Assembly (NCBI RefSeq): GCF_964656455.1
Contig: NC_135718.1
Span: 22,580,449-22,644,448 of the forward strand
Source: Halichoerus grypus
Taxonomy: Eukaryota > Chordata > Mammalia > Carnivora > Phocidae
DNA: 64,000 nt
Reading direction: 5' to 3'
Shown: one piece after another, positions 44,991 to 56,651 of the stretch
Numbering within the stretch: position 1 is the stretch's first letter
Layout: each line of letters starts with the position of its first letter
Translations under genes and position numbers: made by a program
The notes under the pieces: generated by a model
The model's input: only the letters and a program-made list of their open reading frames with translations
The model's database searches: none
What the model was told of the DNA's origin: nothing

Positions 44991-47320
44991 AATAATAAGT
45001 TTGGGCAACAGTCAATAATCCTTTCTCTTTTTAACAAAGTATCTATGCATTTTACAAGACCTTTTCAACCCAAGAGGCAAGAGATGGTAATTTATCTGAT
45101 AGAGATGGAGACCTAGAAGTAGGAGCCTCTTTTTTGGTTGCCACAGATTAGTGGTTCATGTTGGGTTTGATGTCATAAAGCATAGGAATGGAAACCCCCC
45201 CTCGAGGCTGGAAATAAGAAGTTGAAACTCAGGTGAGCCCAGGAGCAGACTACATATTCAACTCAGAGCTTTGATTTACTACCTTTTAGCAGGTTCCTGG
45301 GTTGGAGGGGTCTGCTGACAGTGGATAGATCAAAGCCCTAATTGCTGGTACAAATCTTTCAAGCTACTTCACACTCTGTATCTTTGTTGCTGTGAGGACC
45401 CATGGTCATGAGTAAATTTGGTGATTATATTTGAGAGTGGGAGTGGGGGAAAGCAACTTAAAAGTGTGTCATTCTTTCAAGGTAGAAGAGGTGAGGCTCT
45501 GCATGAGAATGGAAGTTACTCAGCTGACAAGCAAGGGATAACACTGACATTTTATTTGAGAACACAACACCTAACCCGATTGATTCACACTAAATTAACA
45601 AACAACAGCACTATGGGGATGATTTGCATTTCACAGGAGTGGTTTATTGGATAAATAAACTGAAATTGAGGTGGTAGGGGCTGCTCCACAGAGGACCTAG
45701 AAGAGCTAGAAGGGCTGAAACTGATCCTTCCCTCAAAACAGGTATGGTTGGAAAGACTCTGCACAATCCAGTGTAGACCATCCCAGCGATAAAGCAGCTG
45801 TTCTTGACCCGACTCTACATGGTGGTGACTTCGGCAGCTTCACAAAAATAGAGATTTTTCAGGACTCCCTGAACATACCCTGAATCCGAATCCCAAGGAG
45901 TGATACCTGAATATCTGCATTTTTAACAAGTTCCCCCAATGATGCAGATACATCCACATCTGTCCCCAGGCTCACCAACCACTCCAGTAGAACATTGCAC
46001 AGACACAACACCATCTGCATAACAAGGGGAGGTGCATGCACGCATGTCTGTCACCAGCAATAAATCCAATTTACAGCTCAGAGCATCCACTAAAACAGAG
46101 GCATGCATTAAAAAAGAAGGGTCTGTGATATTAAGTGTAGGAGGAAATTAGTAATAAACATTAAAATCTAATTTTCCGCCTATCTGGAGCCAACCTAATT
46201 GGCAGAATGGGTAGATGACAGTGGGAGGAAGGGGGGAAAAAATGGAACATGTCTCTGAATCTGAGATCTACTCTATCCATAATCTAGACAAATGGCAAAG
46301 GCCAGCCAAGAGCTGTGGCCGTGAGGCAGTTGAAAAATGATTAAAGTGTGAACTAGAATCTTAGTGGCAGATGTAATTGAATAGCCGTGAGTTTTATGAA
46401 AGTTGAACAAATTATATTATCTAGATGCTATTAATGTGCTAGTGTGAGCAGAAAATGATACATCTGCATCTCACTGTAGTCTTGCATGTGTTAGAGAATC
46501 AGGGTGCTCTTCAACCCTCGGCTTCTTCAGAGTTTTGGATACATATGATAAAAAAATGTGAAAGGTCAATATTTCTCAAAGGAAGAGCCTCAAATTGCAG
46601 GTTGAATTACAAAAAAATTAATACACAGTAACCTCCTACCCCCTCCTGTCTTGTCTAGCAGTCACCTGATTTAAGCCGTTGGGTTTAAGAAAGCTGTCCT
46701 TTGTCAAGGGTATGTGTGGGTTTTTAATAAAACTGTTATCTTGTGTGATCTTGGCCCTCCGTGGTTGCTGCTAACTGGTTCAGTTTCTTTTTTTCTTTTT
46801 TCTTTTCTTTTTTTTTTTTTTTTTTTTGGTGTACTAAAGAGATACTATCACAGAGATATTAGAGAATTAATATTTCCGGGCTTCAGTTGCTACCCTTGGA
46901 TATGTTATAAGTAAATGTGGAAGGGGATGAGGAACCAGAATTTCAGCCTAGGTCAGGATACATCATGAATTCTGCCTGACAGTTTCACATTGAGAAAGAT
47001 CCTTTCCACTTGAAGGCAGAATTAGCATTAGTCGAGAAGCTTTAGAAAATACAGTATAATCTAAGCCATATCATTATGGATGCAGATGCCACATTGTGGA
47101 GTTGTGGGGCTCTGAACTGTAAAGTGAAATAAATTGTTGCAATAACATTTTCCATTTAGGGATGAAATTAATACTAGTGAAATTCTTCCACAGCCAATAA
47201 ATTCATCTGTCCCTTTAGTCTCTGGTTGCCTTGTTATCTACACAGTTACCATTTATAAGTCTTTGTGAATAAAGTCATCCTAGTAGTATTTTTCCTTTCT
47301 TCTTTTTTGCCCCAGATAAG

Positions 47321-47391
<71 letters not shown>
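47321..47391. repeat. (TA)n followed by a 33-base T run
   Basis: TA repeats from 47321 to 47359 pass directly into T only until 47391. It is not attached to any SINE or L1 that I can see. Confidence 0.95.
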
Positions 47392-48102
47392 CCTCTGCAA
47401 ATATTTAGGCTGTTGTGGATCCATTGGCTTCCAACAACTACTAAGCCATTATGGTATTATGGCAAGTAAAAACAGATGCCAAGATATCTAAACATACCCC
47501 TTTCCCCAATGCAGTTACATAATGTGATACTTTCATAAATATACCAGGGGCCAGCACTGAGGTTGCTCTTTAGCTTCTAATAGATTCTTTCTTCATCGTT
47601 TTTTTCTAAGATTTTTCTGGGCCCATAAAGAAGCCTTAAATATCTACATGGTAACTGGCCTGAGTTGGCCCAGCGTGAGGTGTTTCTAGAAACTCTTGGG
47701 TGAAAAATGGTCAAGGGGGAGTGCTCAGATGAACCATTCAGAGACAGGGTACGTTGGACACGTTGGTATGCATCGCGTTGGACATAGGTAGAAGTAATAA
47801 GTAGTTAGGATGCACCAGATACAGTTCCCCAAGGGGAAGGCAAGGCACATAGTCCAGAGAAATTGGCAGGAAACAGAAGGCAGGAGAACACATGTAAAAG
47901 ACAAAGAAGACACAGGAACCTAGGTCAAGCTACTTTTTAGACACTAAGTTTCGTATATCTAGAGTGACGGAGGACTGTTCTGGATTATATCTATAGTGTG
48001 TGCATAAACTTTAATTGCATTCCTTTTCGTTAGTAAAGTTTTCTGGTTTAGAAGAGAATAGTTAGGATTATCTTACTCATATCCTGCCTCCCTGCCAGTG
48101 GG

Positions 48103-48158
48103 GGCAGAGGTCCATAGCAAGAAGTGAGGAGGCAGAGGTCCATAGCAAGAAGTGAGTA
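48103..48158. repeat. Two-copy 28-bp tandem duplication
   Basis: GGCAGAGGTCCATAGCAAGA plus AGTGAGKA occurs at 48103-48130 and 48131-48158 with one difference near the end, so a small, recent duplication. Confidence 0.9.
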
Positions 48159-48224
48159 ATGTAGAGCCCAAACATAAGAATTGCTAATTGGATATTTAAA
48201 CAGTTGAAAGAGAAGAGTTTTGAA

Positions 48225-48690
48225 TAGAGAAGGTATTAGTAAGCTATTGCTGTGTAACAAAGACTACCCAGAAATTCACTGGCTTAACGGTGAGCGTTTA
48301 TTATTGCTGTTGAGTCTATGGATCAACTGGATGGTCCTGGTTCTATCTGTGCTCATTGTGTGTCTGCAATCAGCTATGGATCTTTGGGTAGGGAGTTCTA
48401 CTGATCTTACCTGGGCTGCCCCAGGTGTTGGGCATCTGCTGGCTCTAGGCTGCTCTAGAACAGCCTTGATTAGGATAATTAAGTTCTCCTCCACATGGTC
48501 TGTCATGCTTGATCAGGCTACTCTGGATGTGTTCATACGTGACAATGACGGGATTCCGAGAGAGAGCAAAAGTGCAGAGGCCTTGAAGCTCACAACTGGC
48601 ACACCCTCATTCTCATGTCATTCCATGGCCACATGATGTTGTCGCCCTACCCCAGATTCAAGGGATGAGGAAACAGATTTCACTTGGTGG
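48225..48690 (+). repeat. Old interspersed repeat (family not named)
   Basis: TATTAGTAAGCTATTGCTGT, CACTGGCTTAACGGTGAGCG and CATTCCATGGCCACATGATG have the wording of a dispersed LTR- or DNA-type repeat with a recurring 'ctgtgtaacaaa...actggcttaa' start. It explains the 138-codon frame at 48220-48636. Confidence 0.5.
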
Positions 48691-49580
48691 TACAAAAAGC
48701 TTCAAACTCAAATTGTAGAAGGCTTGGACATAGATGGAGATAGAGAATTGATCCAGCAATACAATCAATCTCCACAAGGCTGAGCACTCTCTTAGGGGAG
48801 ACTTGAATGCTTTTAGGAAGTCTAGCAGGGTCTCCTGAAGTCATAACCAGATTAAGCTACTATGAGTAATCAAAGGGTGTGTTTTTTGTTTTGTTTTATT
48901 ATTAGTGACCCAGAGAATATAAAGGTCAGCCACACTCTAAAGATAAGGACTGGATGTTTTAGGAATGGTAGTAGGTGGGACCTAACATGCAGTGCTCTCA
49001 AACTGGTATGCAGAACAATGACATTTGTAGTGTGTTACATGTCCAGATTTCTGGGACTGATTCTTAGAGATGTAGTTTTTTTTTTTTTTTTTTTTCCTCA
49101 AGTTAAGCCTAAGAGACTGCATTTTCACACATTCTCCAGGTGATTCTGATTCAGGTAGTCTGCAAACTTCTACTTTGAGAAACACTTTCCAAAGTAAGCA
49201 GGATGTCTTGTTGACTTTCAACCCTAGAAAACGAAAATGCATCTTTCTCTTCCTGTCTGTCAATTACAGTGATAAGTTTGGTCTTTGAGGTACCCAGAGT
49301 TATCATTACTTGGCCAAGTGACCTAAACTCCATGACTGGATGTTCTTGAAGACTCATCTTCAGTTTAAAACTAGCAGCACTGCTTTACTCATCATTAGAG
49401 CTTCCTTGGAGTTCTCAGACTGTCTGGCTATTAGGCCTGCTGGATCATGGCTTTATCCCAACAGGGTATGGCAGGCCTTAAGACTGTCATGATTGGGTTT
49501 GGATATGAACTGACAGAAAGGCCTGTTGGCCAAGAAAGAGTGCTTTTTACTGTAAATGAAAACCTTTTGCTCTGTTTTCT

Positions 49581-49782
49581 TTTCTTTTTTTTGTTTAAGA
49601 TGTTATTTATCTATCTAATTATTTATTTGAGACAGAGAGAGAGGTGGGGGGAGGGCCAGAGGGAGAGAGAAGCAGACTCCCCACTGAGCAGGGAGCCCAA
49701 TGTGGGGCTCCATCCCAGGACCCGGAGATCATGACCTGAGCCGAAGGCAGACACTTAACCGACTCAGCCACCCAGGCGCCCC
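49581..49782 (-). mobile_element. CAN-SINE, antisense
   Basis: A T-run, AAGATGTTATTTATCTATC, a GA-rich body, GAGATCATGACCTGAGCCGA and CAGCCACCCAGGCGCCCC at 49782. TCTGTTTTCT flanks at 49571-49580 and 49789-49798 may be remnants of the TSD (six extra bases on the right). Confidence 0.93.
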
Positions 49783-50327
49783 ACTCTTTCTGTTTTCTAA
49801 ATAAATTCTGTTTGTGCCATTCCCATATCACTTTAATTTCTGCAAAGAGATTTCAGACCACATGGATTTTGTGATATTCCAGGCATGTAATTGAAGCCCA
49901 GTATAGTTCTGCTTTGGAGGCTGTAGTCAAAAAGAAATTCAAGATTTGGCAAACTTGCTTTTGTAAGTTCCTTGACCTCACTAACTTCTGGATTAGAAAT
50001 GTAGAAATGAATTAGAAATGTAGTTCAGGGTTTCAGAGTACTAGAGCAGGTAGAAATTCTCCAAGAAAGTCCCTTTGCTCGAATGAGAGTGAATACAAAG
50101 AGCACGGTTTCACCAGCCGATACCACCTTATTGTTGACTTTACAACTTGGAAATAAACCAAACAAAGGGTCAAGGCTGCAGCGAAGGGGAAGGTGGTACC
50201 CAGGGTAAAGCTTTTCCTCAAGCATGTTGTGTGGGACCTTGGTCTGGAAAGGGGCTATGGCCATATGAGTTTGGCAAACACTATGGTAGAGTTAAATGAA
50301 TTTCTTTCCTGCAGGACTGCTGTGAGC

Positions 50328-50523
50328 TTTTTTTTTTTTTAAGATGTATTTATTTATTTTAGAGGCAGGGGAAGAGCAGTGGAAAAGGGAGAGAGAGAAT
50401 CCCAAGCAGGCTCAACACCCAGTGCAGAGCCCGAGGCAAGGCTTGATCCCACAACCCTGAGATCATGACCTGAGCTGAAACTAAGAGTCAGACACCCAGC
50501 CGACTGAGCCACCCAGGTGCCCA
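50328..50523 (-). mobile_element. CAN-SINE, antisense, with TSD
   Basis: A T-run, AAGATGTATTTATTTATTTT, GAGATCATGACCTGAGCTGA and GAGCCACCCAGGTGCCC end the head at 50522. Direct repeats AGGACTGCTGTGARC at 50313-50327 and 50524-50538 differ by one base. Its body differs from the other copies (older subfamily). Confidence 0.93.
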
Positions 50524-50679
50524 AGGACTGCTGTGAACGCTCAGTTACTGATGAGCATTGCAAATCTCCAAGATGGGGAATCCTGTATATACCATTTCCC
50601 CAAATTATCTAACCATGGAACCCTTTTGTTATCTTTTGGGGCTTGTTTTCTGTAGAATATGATAGCAATGATATGACAG

Positions 50680-50880
50680 TGTTAAAAATACTGAGCATGT
50701 CCTATGTGCTGGACACTATGCCAAGTGCTATAAAGATCCCATCTTGTTTTATTCTCACAACTTTCCAGAACAAGCACTTAGTGTTACCTCCATTATGCAG
50801 ATGAGGAACCTGAGGTTCAGTTTAAGTCACTTAAGTCCCACAAGTGGCAGACTCAGAATCTGATTCTCAAAAGGGACTGT
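50680..50880 (-). repeat. MIR SINE, antisense
   Basis: GTGCTGGACACTATGCCAAG, CATTATGCAGATGAGGAACC, TGAGGTTCAGTTTAAGTCAC and GTCCCACAAGTGGCAGACTC follow the reverse-complement MIR. Confidence 0.8.
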
Positions 50881-51123
50881 ATCAATTTCTTGACCCCAGT
50901 CATGGAGTTCTGAGATTGCTCTCGTGTGCACAGGCTGTGAGCATTTATTTATATATTCCAGTCACTTTTCACAGGTAGACTGTTGTCCTTACTGTAAGCA
51001 TTGCTGTTGTTATAATCAACCTGGGTCCTCATGAATAGAACATGATAATTCAGTGCATTTCTGAGTCCTCCCAGGATTTCAGAAACAGTGTGTGCCCGCA
51101 CCCACACTTAGAAATGTGAAGTT

Positions 51124-51304
51124 AGTGGCACCTGGGTCGTTCAGTAGGTTAAGTGTCCAACTCTTGATTTCGGCTCAGGTCATGCTCTCAGGGTCGTAAG
51201 GATCGATCCCCACGTCGGGCTCTGCGCTGGGCATGGAGCCTGCTTAAGATTCTCTCTCTCCACCCCTCCCCCACTCCCTCTCTTAAAAAAAAAAAAAAAA
51301 AGAA
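51124..51304 (+). mobile_element. CAN-SINE, sense
   Basis: TGGCACCTGGGTCGTTCAGT starts the head. TTTCGGCTCAGGTCATGCTC, GGGCATGGAGCCTGCTTAAG and a CT-rich stretch lead to an A-run (51285-51301). This is a different subfamily from 36967. TSD not resolved. Confidence 0.92.
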
Positions 51305-51875
51305 GAAAGAAAGGTGGAGTCACCTACAGTAGGGTCCTATCCATGCTTTACTCTGTGTGGATAAGGACAAATAAACTGCTCAGCATTTTCCTTCACGCTT
51401 CTACCTCGTTTAGGCTGCAACTGGAGAGGGATTAATTTATGCTAATTCCACACAACCAGCTAAAGCCCATTTATCACAAGTTTCCATTGTCAGCAGAATA
51501 CACTCAAACGCACATAAGCGTCAGGCACACGAAGGTAAGGCAGCCGCCGCTGTGAGCAGTGGTAACAGGCCCGCTTACATTCAGGGCAGGTCAGCGAGCA
51601 GCTCAGCAGCGGAACACACGGGGCAGTGGCGTCCAATCTCCGCCTGCTTGGCCGGCCGGCCGCCTCTGAGACTAAGAGGTGCAGAGATGGGGGAGCAGAG
51701 AGCCGCGCTTTAGTTCTCAGAACACAGAAGCTCCTTTTCCCAAAATACTATGCTAATTACTTACCAGTGCTAATGCCCTTGTGTACGAATGATGTTTTAA
51801 GTAGGAATGATTTAGAATTGAATGATAGAAACTTGTGATGTGGAGAAAGAGGATGAGGAAGGGAAGAGAAGAGAA

Positions 51876-51876
<1 letters not shown>

Positions 51877-51930
<54 letters not shown>
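51877..51930. repeat. (TG)27 microsatellite
   Basis: Uninterrupted TG dinucleotides, 54 bases, likely length-polymorphic. Confidence 0.98.
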
Positions 51931-51938
<8 letters not shown>

Positions 51939-52639
51939 CTCTTTTAGCAAGAGCCTGGCCAAAGCAATTTCCTCTCTTTAGTTTTCCATTTATTTCAAAT
52001 GCCAGCCCTTCAAGCAGGCTTAGTATCCCTCTTGGTTACTCCATAGCACTGCTCTCTGCTTATTCTGACAAAGCAGGCCACTAGGAATTACAAGTTTAGC
52101 TAATAAAGCTAAGCTGCCTCTAACCATCCTAACCAGAGAGGCCCGTCCCTGAACCTGCCTTTGTTCCCTGCCAAACTAAGGGTTTGCATTAGAAGATTAC
52201 CTATAAATTAGCTTCCCATTTTTATTTCCTTGAGTGTGATAACAGTATTGTGATAATGTCAAGAGAGAGAAGGACCTTATCTTTTAGAGTTACAGATGGA
52301 ATTACACGATGGCTAAGATTTGCTTCAGAATAATCCAACAGTTGGGGTTGTGAGGACTGGTGGGGGAAAAAATAAAACAATATTGTCTGCGGGTCGATGT
52401 TTGTTGAAGCCGGGTGCTGGGTACATTTCTTTACGCACATGTACTGTACACACATATGCGTATGTATGTACACACACGTGTCGCCCAAGTGTAAGAGAGC
52501 ATGCTTTATGATTCTAACTGGTCCTTTTAAGACTTGATAATATTTAATTTGCTTCTCGCACTGTAGTTTTAGCCCTAATCCCCACTCTCAGAAATATGTT
52601 TTTAAATTTCCAGTATCTTCCATTGAAATTAGCTCCGTG

Positions 52640-52770
52640 TGTGTGTTTTTGGTAGGACTCAGGTTCAAATCTTTGTTCTTCCACTTCCTAGTTTCGAGTC
52701 CTTTGGAAGGACATTAACCAGTGAGAGCCTCACTGTTTTTATCTCTTCAGCGGAGGTCACAGCCCTGCCT
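52640..52770 (+). repeat. MIR SINE fragment
   Basis: ACTCAGGTTCAAATCTTTGT, CCACTTCCTAGTTTCGAGTC and GAGAGCCTCACTGTTTTTAT follow the sense MIR core. Confidence 0.65.
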
Positions 52771-54019
52771 TCCATTTGTGGAAATCAGTTGCGATAATGT
52801 CTATGAAAAATGGAAGGTGTCCCCTTCCCCGGCGACATCCTACCAATTGCAGTGTGAGTTCTGAAGGTTTTCTGGACTCCTTCGCTAATGGCACTGTGTT
52901 TGCCTAAGTAAATGAAAGACACTTTTATTTTTCTCATTTTGACCCAGAAGCACAGGAGCCTTGGGTGTCTCCTTACGGACTCCTCACACACAGACTCACC
53001 CATGGGCCCTGCAAGGCATAAGCACTGCTTGACGTAGGAGAGAGAGAATCACAGGGGTTGCTTGATTTCCCTGCTTCCTAAAAGCTGATTCTACTAAAAC
53101 AACTAAACCTGTTTTCTGAGAAACAAGGTTTGACCTGTTCCCCAGCAAAACTATTTGGTATCTGGAACATGCTCTCTAGTTGCGTCTAGTGGCTGGAACA
53201 TAACCTGACAGTAACCAGACAAAGTGGAAGGAGCCTCGAGTCTTGCTGGAGTCCTTCAGTATCCCAGGATCTCTTCTTGAACTTTTGCACCCAGGTGACC
53301 AGAACGTTGCCTTCTGGGCTCTCAACAGAGAAAGCCACAGAAAATGGTGCTTGAAAGTCACCTATATTTCTGAGTATCAGACCTTACTTAAATGATGGAA
53401 GGTAAAGTACAGCATCCGGGCCTTCCAAGGTGTACACGTGGCGTGTCTTTTATGCTTGAGCGATGCTATTTTTGCAACACATCAGTTTTTTGAGAGGGTG
53501 AAAGTTAATTGCAAACCAAGTCCTTAAAGCACGACAGAGTTGATCCTAAGATTGCAGAGGATCTGGAGGTGGAGAGAGATGCTCCCGAGAGCTGCGGTCT
53601 AAGGGTAAACTCAGGGAGGAGAATCTGTTATGGATGCAAAGAGGAGAACTCTGTGCATCCTGGTGCCTCCTGGCACGAGCTGCTCTCAGGGCTTTGGGAA
53701 GTCGTTGAGACAACATCGGGTCGCTCACCCCTCTGCTTGCACCACAGCGGCTGCTCTTGTAAAATACTCACTTAGCCGTCAGTTTCCTGTGTGCCGAAAA
53801 GATAAGCGTGCTCCATGACCCTACAGCCCTTTGTCTCACATGACCCTTGCAGGGACAGGAGTGAGAGATGGCAGATCATTCATAAGAATATTCCTGTTGC
53901 TTTTTCTGGTGATGTGCGTTGCTTAGTGTGAGAAAAAGTTGCACTCAAAGTATAGGAAAAATTAATAATTATAGTCTGATAAATATTGATCAGATAGAAT
54001 AGCAGCAACAATAGTAAGA

Positions 54020-54230
54020 CAGGCTGATACTTAAGGAAGACTTCCTATGTGTCCTCCTCTGTTATCAGTGCTTTACGTACGTGGACTCACCTGGTCCTCA
54101 CACAGACCCGATGAGATATGCACTATTATTCTCTCACCACGTAAGCCCATTAAGGTGAAATCACTTGCCTAGGATCACAGGGCCCGTGCGTGCTAGCGCA
54201 GGCCTGGAATCCAAGCAGTCTGGCTCCAGG
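54020..54230 (-). repeat. MIR SINE, antisense
   Basis: CTGATACTTAAGGAAGACTT, GACCCGATGAGATATGCACT, GAAATCACTTGCCTAGGATC and GCCTGGAATCCAAGCAGTCT follow the reverse-complement MIR. It ends about 220 bp before the transmembrane exon. Confidence 0.75.
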
Positions 54231-54453
54231 GCCCCACCGCACTTCCCGAATAGGCCAGCTGGAATGTTCTGGGGGCGGGGGCAGCCTCAGATGCCCCCCA
54301 CCCACGCCAGCCATGTGACACGCATCTGTGCCTAGGCCCCCCTTGGTTTCCTTGGACTCACTGTGCCTCTGTGTGAATGAAGAGCGTCAGCATCTTATGG
54401 AGTCCGGCACGCCCGCGTCTCCGCCCATGACCATGCCTTGTGTTCTTCCCTAG

Positions 54454-54559
54454 CCCCACTGGTGGACCTCACTCCAACCCACAGTGGATCCGCCATGCTG
54501 ATGCTGCTCTCGGTGCTGTTTGTAGGGCTGGCCGTGTTCGTCATCTACAAGTTTAAAAG
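54454..54559 (+). CDS. SORCS1: SORCS1 exon: transmembrane helix
   Basis: 106 bp: two bases completing Ala, 34 codons, and two bases (AG) left over. Acceptor TGTTCTTCCCTAG, donor GTATGT at 54560. The product is APLVDLTPTHSG, then the hydrophobic helix SAMLMLLSVLFVGLAVFVIY, then a basic stop-transfer KFK(R). This fixes type I topology: everything encoded before is lumenal, everything after is cytoplasmic. All alternative tails splice from this donor, and its phase (2) decides which downstream exon can be read. Confidence 0.97.
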
Positions 54560-54681
54560 GTATGTGGCCCTCCGTCCACATCTCCCCTCCCCCTTCCTTC
54601 TCCCTGACAGGTGTGGAAGCACGTGTTGCCGTGATGTGTGTCTCCCATGCATAGCAATGATGCTGTCTGTTAATGTTTTAG
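54560..54681 (+). other. SORCS1: Very short SORCS1 intron, stop-free if retained
   Basis: Only 122 bp, GT-AG, with acceptor GTTAATGTTTTAG. Read on from the transmembrane exon it has no stop, and the shifted frame continues through the next exon to a TAA at 54792-54794. Retention would thus add 77 residues (starting YVALRPHLPSP). Normal splicing is far more likely. Confidence 0.85.
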
Positions 54682-54842
54682 GAAGATCCCGGGGATTAAT
54701 GTTTATGCCCAGATGCAGAATGAGAAAGAACGAGAGATGGTCAGTCGGGTCAGTCACACTGAAAGCAGGGCCCATATCCCTCAGACTGAACTAAGGCGGC
54801 CTGGCCAACTGATAGATGAGAAGGTGGAATGCCAGCTCATAG
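54682..54842 (+). CDS. SORCS1: SORCS1 alternative cytoplasmic-tail exon (YAQM type)
   Basis: 161 bp: one base completing Arg, 53 codons, one base (G) over; donor GTAAAT at 54843. The product is KIPGINVYAQMQNEKEREMV, SRVSHTESRAHIPQTELRRP and GQLIDEKVECQLI. The tail type (KIPGINVYAQMQNEKE) is that of SorCS1 as I remember it. SorCS3 carries KIPWINIYAQVQ instead, hence the symbol. YAQM fits the tyrosine sorting signal YxxPhi used by clathrin adaptors, and the acidic DEKVE stretch precedes a hydrophobic pair (LI). It needs the 56652 exon, or retention of its own intron (GGT AAA TGA, giving ...LIGK), to end. Confidence 0.95.
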
Positions 54843-56369
54843 GTAAATGATTCCCAGTAGCCATCAGCTGCTCAGCCTGGTAGTCGACGGCTGACTCTGT
54901 CTAACCCCTTTCTGGCTTGACGTAACCACTTTCTCCTGCTCTAACATTGCTGAGAGAAACAGCTAAGATGTCTCTTTCCCTGCTTCCTTCCATTGGAATG
55001 AGTGGGGGGAAAAGCCTTCTTGCTCCTATGTAGTGTTTTTTTCTCTCTCGTGACTTTATTCCTCCTTTTGTAAAATCCCTTGCTCTAAAATACGGGGCTT
55101 CAGAATGTTCATGGGCAAAACCGCAGAGTGTTGTCTCTAACAATGTGCAAGGAGGAGGCCTCAGAGGCTGGATCTGGTGATGTGGAGGGCCGGGCAGGGT
55201 AGGGAATGACAGGGTAGGACAGGGCCGCCTGGACTCGAGACAACTCCTTGGAGGGCAAATTGCTCCAGAATGCTTATAGAGAAGTGACCTCATGAGACAG
55301 AATAGAGGAGGGCCAAGCTGATTATCCTGGGATTTTTTTCAATTAGCAGGAATCTTAAAACTGCCCCCCACCCCCCACCCCCCAGGAAACATGGAACCTG
55401 AGAATTTTGAGGACAAGAGGCAGAAAATTTGCAGAACGTCCCAGGAGTGAGGTTTCCTGAGAGAGATCCCTGGAGGGTTAGCCTGTTACAGAGCCGATGG
55501 GCAGATTTCTTCCTCCTCTTTACCTGCCCCCTAGCAGAGGTCTTACAGTGGACCTTGCCATGTATCAGTAGAGCTCTCTCTCTCTCTGCCTGCGAAGTAA
55601 GCTGGGGATCCAACCACTGGGTCTAGAGTCTCAGGCGTAATTGCTAAGTCCTACTCTCTATGGCGGAGGAGAATTTCCAGGGAGTTAGACAAATCCGTGG
55701 AGCTCCCATTGTGATCCATGGCTGGCCTTGTTTCCTCCTGTCTGTTGGTGTCGGGACTTGAAGCTGTAATGTTGCCACCTCAAATCCTGCATTGCTGACC
55801 GAGACGGAAACATTACTAGATAACCATCCGTGCCTCACTCTAATGTCAGAAACCAAACCTTCTAGAAGGCCGCTACCTAAGATTTTTAATCTGTTACTTA
55901 GAAAGGGAAAGGAGCACCTAAATGGAATCACAAGCCTCTCTTTAAGCAGATGTGGAAGAGTTCTGTGATGGTACTGGGTGAGATTTCAGCGCAGGGCCTG
56001 GCTTGTCTTGGACGTAATAATACCAGCTGGAGCCACATCTGGGGTCCAGTGTTCACAGCGTGCTGGCTTTTATTTGGGGAGACAGGGTGATAAATGTGTA
56101 ATTGCTTTAGGTCCAAAAGAAAAAGGCTTTTCTGTCTTCAAGTCCAGAGAAGCGTTCACCCTATTTACTTCTAAAGCTTCTAAGTGAATTTTTGTGGGTC
56201 ATTTGATTTTCAATCCCATTTCCACGGGGTATGAAGCGCAGCGCTGTTGACTTTATTAAAGTAGCAATCCCTCCTTCACCAAGAGCATCCGGCAGCACAT
56301 TGCACAGTCTCTGACACCTTTCCGTTGTCAGTGTCATTAAATGAGTAAGTGTTACACGTTTTCTCTTAG
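54843..56369 (+). other. SORCS1: SORCS1 last intron
   Basis: GT-AG intron, single-copy in appearance. It holds a C-run (55366-55383) and short chance frames on the minus strand, and no repeat that I recognise. For the YVNV tail the intron extends to 56651 and includes the other tail segment. Confidence 0.85.
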
Positions 56370-56505
56370 GAGAGTAGCTTTACCCTCCCCTCCCTCCCCT
56401 TCTACTCAACCTGGTGACTCATCTCTCCGATTGCAAAGAGCAAGACACGCCACTCCACCTTCAACGCCAAAGCGGGGATCTGCTGGGGCACAATTTGCAA
56501 TTTAA
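56370..56505 (+). CDS. SORCS1: SORCS1 alternative last exon, basic tail ending QFAI
   Basis: Acceptor CACGTTTTCTCTTAG. Joined directly to the transmembrane exon (AG plus G gives Arg) it reads RVALPSPPSPSTQPGDSSLR, LQRARHATPPSTPKRGSAGA and QFAI, stop TAA at 56503-56505. The tail is basic and Ser/Pro-rich (SPPSPS, ATPPSTPKR: several proline-directed phosphorylation sites) and lacks a YxxPhi signal. As I remember the human form it ends YAI; here the codon is TTT (Phe). If exon 54682 is spliced here instead, the phase gives GGA GAG TAG, an immediate stop, so the two are mutually exclusive in frame. Confidence 0.95.
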
Positions 56506-56651
56506 GGAAAGCCCCCAAAGGCTACAGGCGACCTGCTGATCAGGAAAGAATTTCGCTCTTGTCAAGTGCACCATCCTTCATGACCACTAACTTGATGTTT
56601 TTGTTTTTTTTTTTTTTCTTTCCTTTGTTGTTCTGTTTCCTATTTTGCCAG

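Larger units (their letters stand above)
38212..54453 (+). other. SORCS1: Long SORCS1 intron before the transmembrane exon
   Basis: GT-AG intron of 16.2 kb. It holds MIR at 39040-39240, the 32-bp minisatellite at 40491-40778, L2 at about 43090-43385, four SINEs (44807, 49581, 50328, 51124), TA/T tracts at 47321-47391, a TG run at 51877-51930 and MIR pieces at 50680, 52640 and 54020. 41.0-43.0 kb and 45.1-46.7 kb contain nothing I can assign. Confidence 0.85.

Noticed and set aside
48220..48636. 138-codon frame
   Set aside because: Explained by an old interspersed repeat.
54438..54794. Single 118-codon gene over the transmembrane exon
   Set aside because: It is the transmembrane exon read through a 122-bp intron; good GT-AG borders and the conserved tail frame of exon 54682 favour splicing. 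The retained form is listed only as a finding.
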